Shown here: positions 6,774 to 7,166 of the stretch, in pieces
Layout: every line of letters begins with the position of its first letter
Numbering within the stretch: position 1 is the first letter of the stretch
Assembly: GCA_041907145.1 (NCBI GenBank)
Contig: JAYRHW010000260.1
Span: forward strand, 1 to 7,166
DNA length: 7,166 bases
DNA from: JAFLCA01 sp041907145
GTDB lineage: Bacteria > Bdellovibrionota_C > UBA2361 > JAFLCA01
Reading direction: 5' to 3'
Made by a program: the position numbers and the translations under genes
The notes under the pieces: model-generated
Told to the model about the DNA's origin: nothing
Seen by the model: the letters and a program-made list of their open reading frames with translations, nothing else
Database searches by the model: none

Positions 6774-7016
6774 GTTCTAGCCTGCCCCCATTGAGTCCTA
6801 ATCGGCAAAATATCCATTAAACTTAATGCATTAGATTTCCTAATTCGCTCTACGTAGTTCTCGCTTACGAGCCGCCAAGAAACAGCATCAAACAGCCTTA
6901 ACAGGACCTAAGCGAGCATGAATTTTGGCCAGCATGAAACCGAGGCCTAGGTAGTTTTCGTAGAGGGCGGATCCCCGCTTCCTGCAGAATGGAGGCTTCT
7001 AGTAGCGAGCGCTTAG
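6774..7016. other. Intergenic region, no gene recognised
   Basis: There is no long reading frame or RNA gene here. The AT-rich part next to the minus-strand gene (about 6800-6845) is the likely site of its promoter. TCTAAT on the minus strand near 6831-6836 resembles a -10 box, but no matching -35 is clear. A short GCGG/CCGC inverted repeat lies near 6967-6978, and GGAGG at 6991-6995 stands 21 bases from the next ATG, too far to be its ribosome site. Confidence 0.4.
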
Positions 7017-7166
7017 ATGCGTAGCAATGAACTCACGCCGCTCCATGGGCCACAGCGTGTGGGCGAGCTTGATGCTCCTATGGTGCCTGTTATGACTTCA
7101 ATCGGTGCAAACCGGTTTGGTAATATGGGTGCACTTTCGATGACATTCGGACTGATCCTGGCCGGG
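7017..7166 (+). CDS. Possible partial gene leaving the window, unknown product
   Basis: An open frame of 50 codons runs from ATG 7017 to the window edge. In-frame ATGs at 7080, 7092, 7125 and 7140 are other possible starts. The translation from 7092 (MTSIGANRFG...) ends in a hydrophobic MTFGLILAG stretch that could begin a signal peptide or membrane helix. No ribosome site sits at a proper distance from any of these starts. The opposite strand is also open over the same bases and stops near 7016, so the coding strand is not certain. No family is recognised. Confidence 0.3.
   Translation, partial: MRSNELTPLHGPQRVGELDAPMVPVMTSIGANRFGNMGALSMTFGLILAG

Noticed and set aside
6526..6780. Plus-strand frame antisense to the signal-peptide end of the secreted protein
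   Set aside because: The minus-strand gene here has a strong ribosome site, signal peptide and long frame; the antisense frame has none of these.

Overview
The window most likely comes from a Gram-negative environmental bacterium of moderate GC content. The grounds are TadE/TadG-type pilus-assembly proteins, a secreted repeat protein with an ordinary signal peptide, and the last 20 bases of a bacterial serine tRNA at the left edge. The phylum cannot be resolved from the sequence alone.

Layout. (1) Positions 1-312 hold no convincing gene but are dense in structure. They contain a detached tRNA-Ser 3' end (34-53) fused to a perfect hairpin, a possible tRNA-like fold on the minus strand (about 95-190), nested inverted repeats (182-236) and a terminator-like hairpin (260-284). 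This looks like the boundary of an integrated element or an old insertion site. (2) Positions 313-4886 hold three plus-strand genes, probably one operon. Two encode TadE-like minor pseudopilins, and the third a TadG-like protein with a von Willebrand factor A (VWA) domain. (3) Positions 4866-6761 hold a convergent minus-strand gene for a secreted protein with degenerate HAF-type repeats, probably a beta-propeller. Its 3' end overlaps the TadG-like gene by 21 bp. (4) Positions 6762-7016 are intergenic, and a possible truncated reading frame starts at 7017 and leaves the window.

How the genes may work together. In tight-adherence (Tad/Flp) systems, TadE, TadF and TadG are inner-membrane-anchored or secreted minor components that help build or tip the pilus. 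Here both TadE-like proteins end in a cysteine cluster spanning exactly 31 residues. In the second, the cluster sits at the end of a Thr/Pro stalk of about 248 residues. The TadG-like protein keeps the VWA metal-site motifs but carries a large insertion between them. The inferred picture is a surface assembly in which a VWA protein and a stalked, disulfide-rich pseudopilin form an adhesive or sensing tip. No Tad motor, secretin, prepilin peptidase or major Flp pilin gene is in the window, so the set either belongs to a locus lying outside it or is an orphan cassette.
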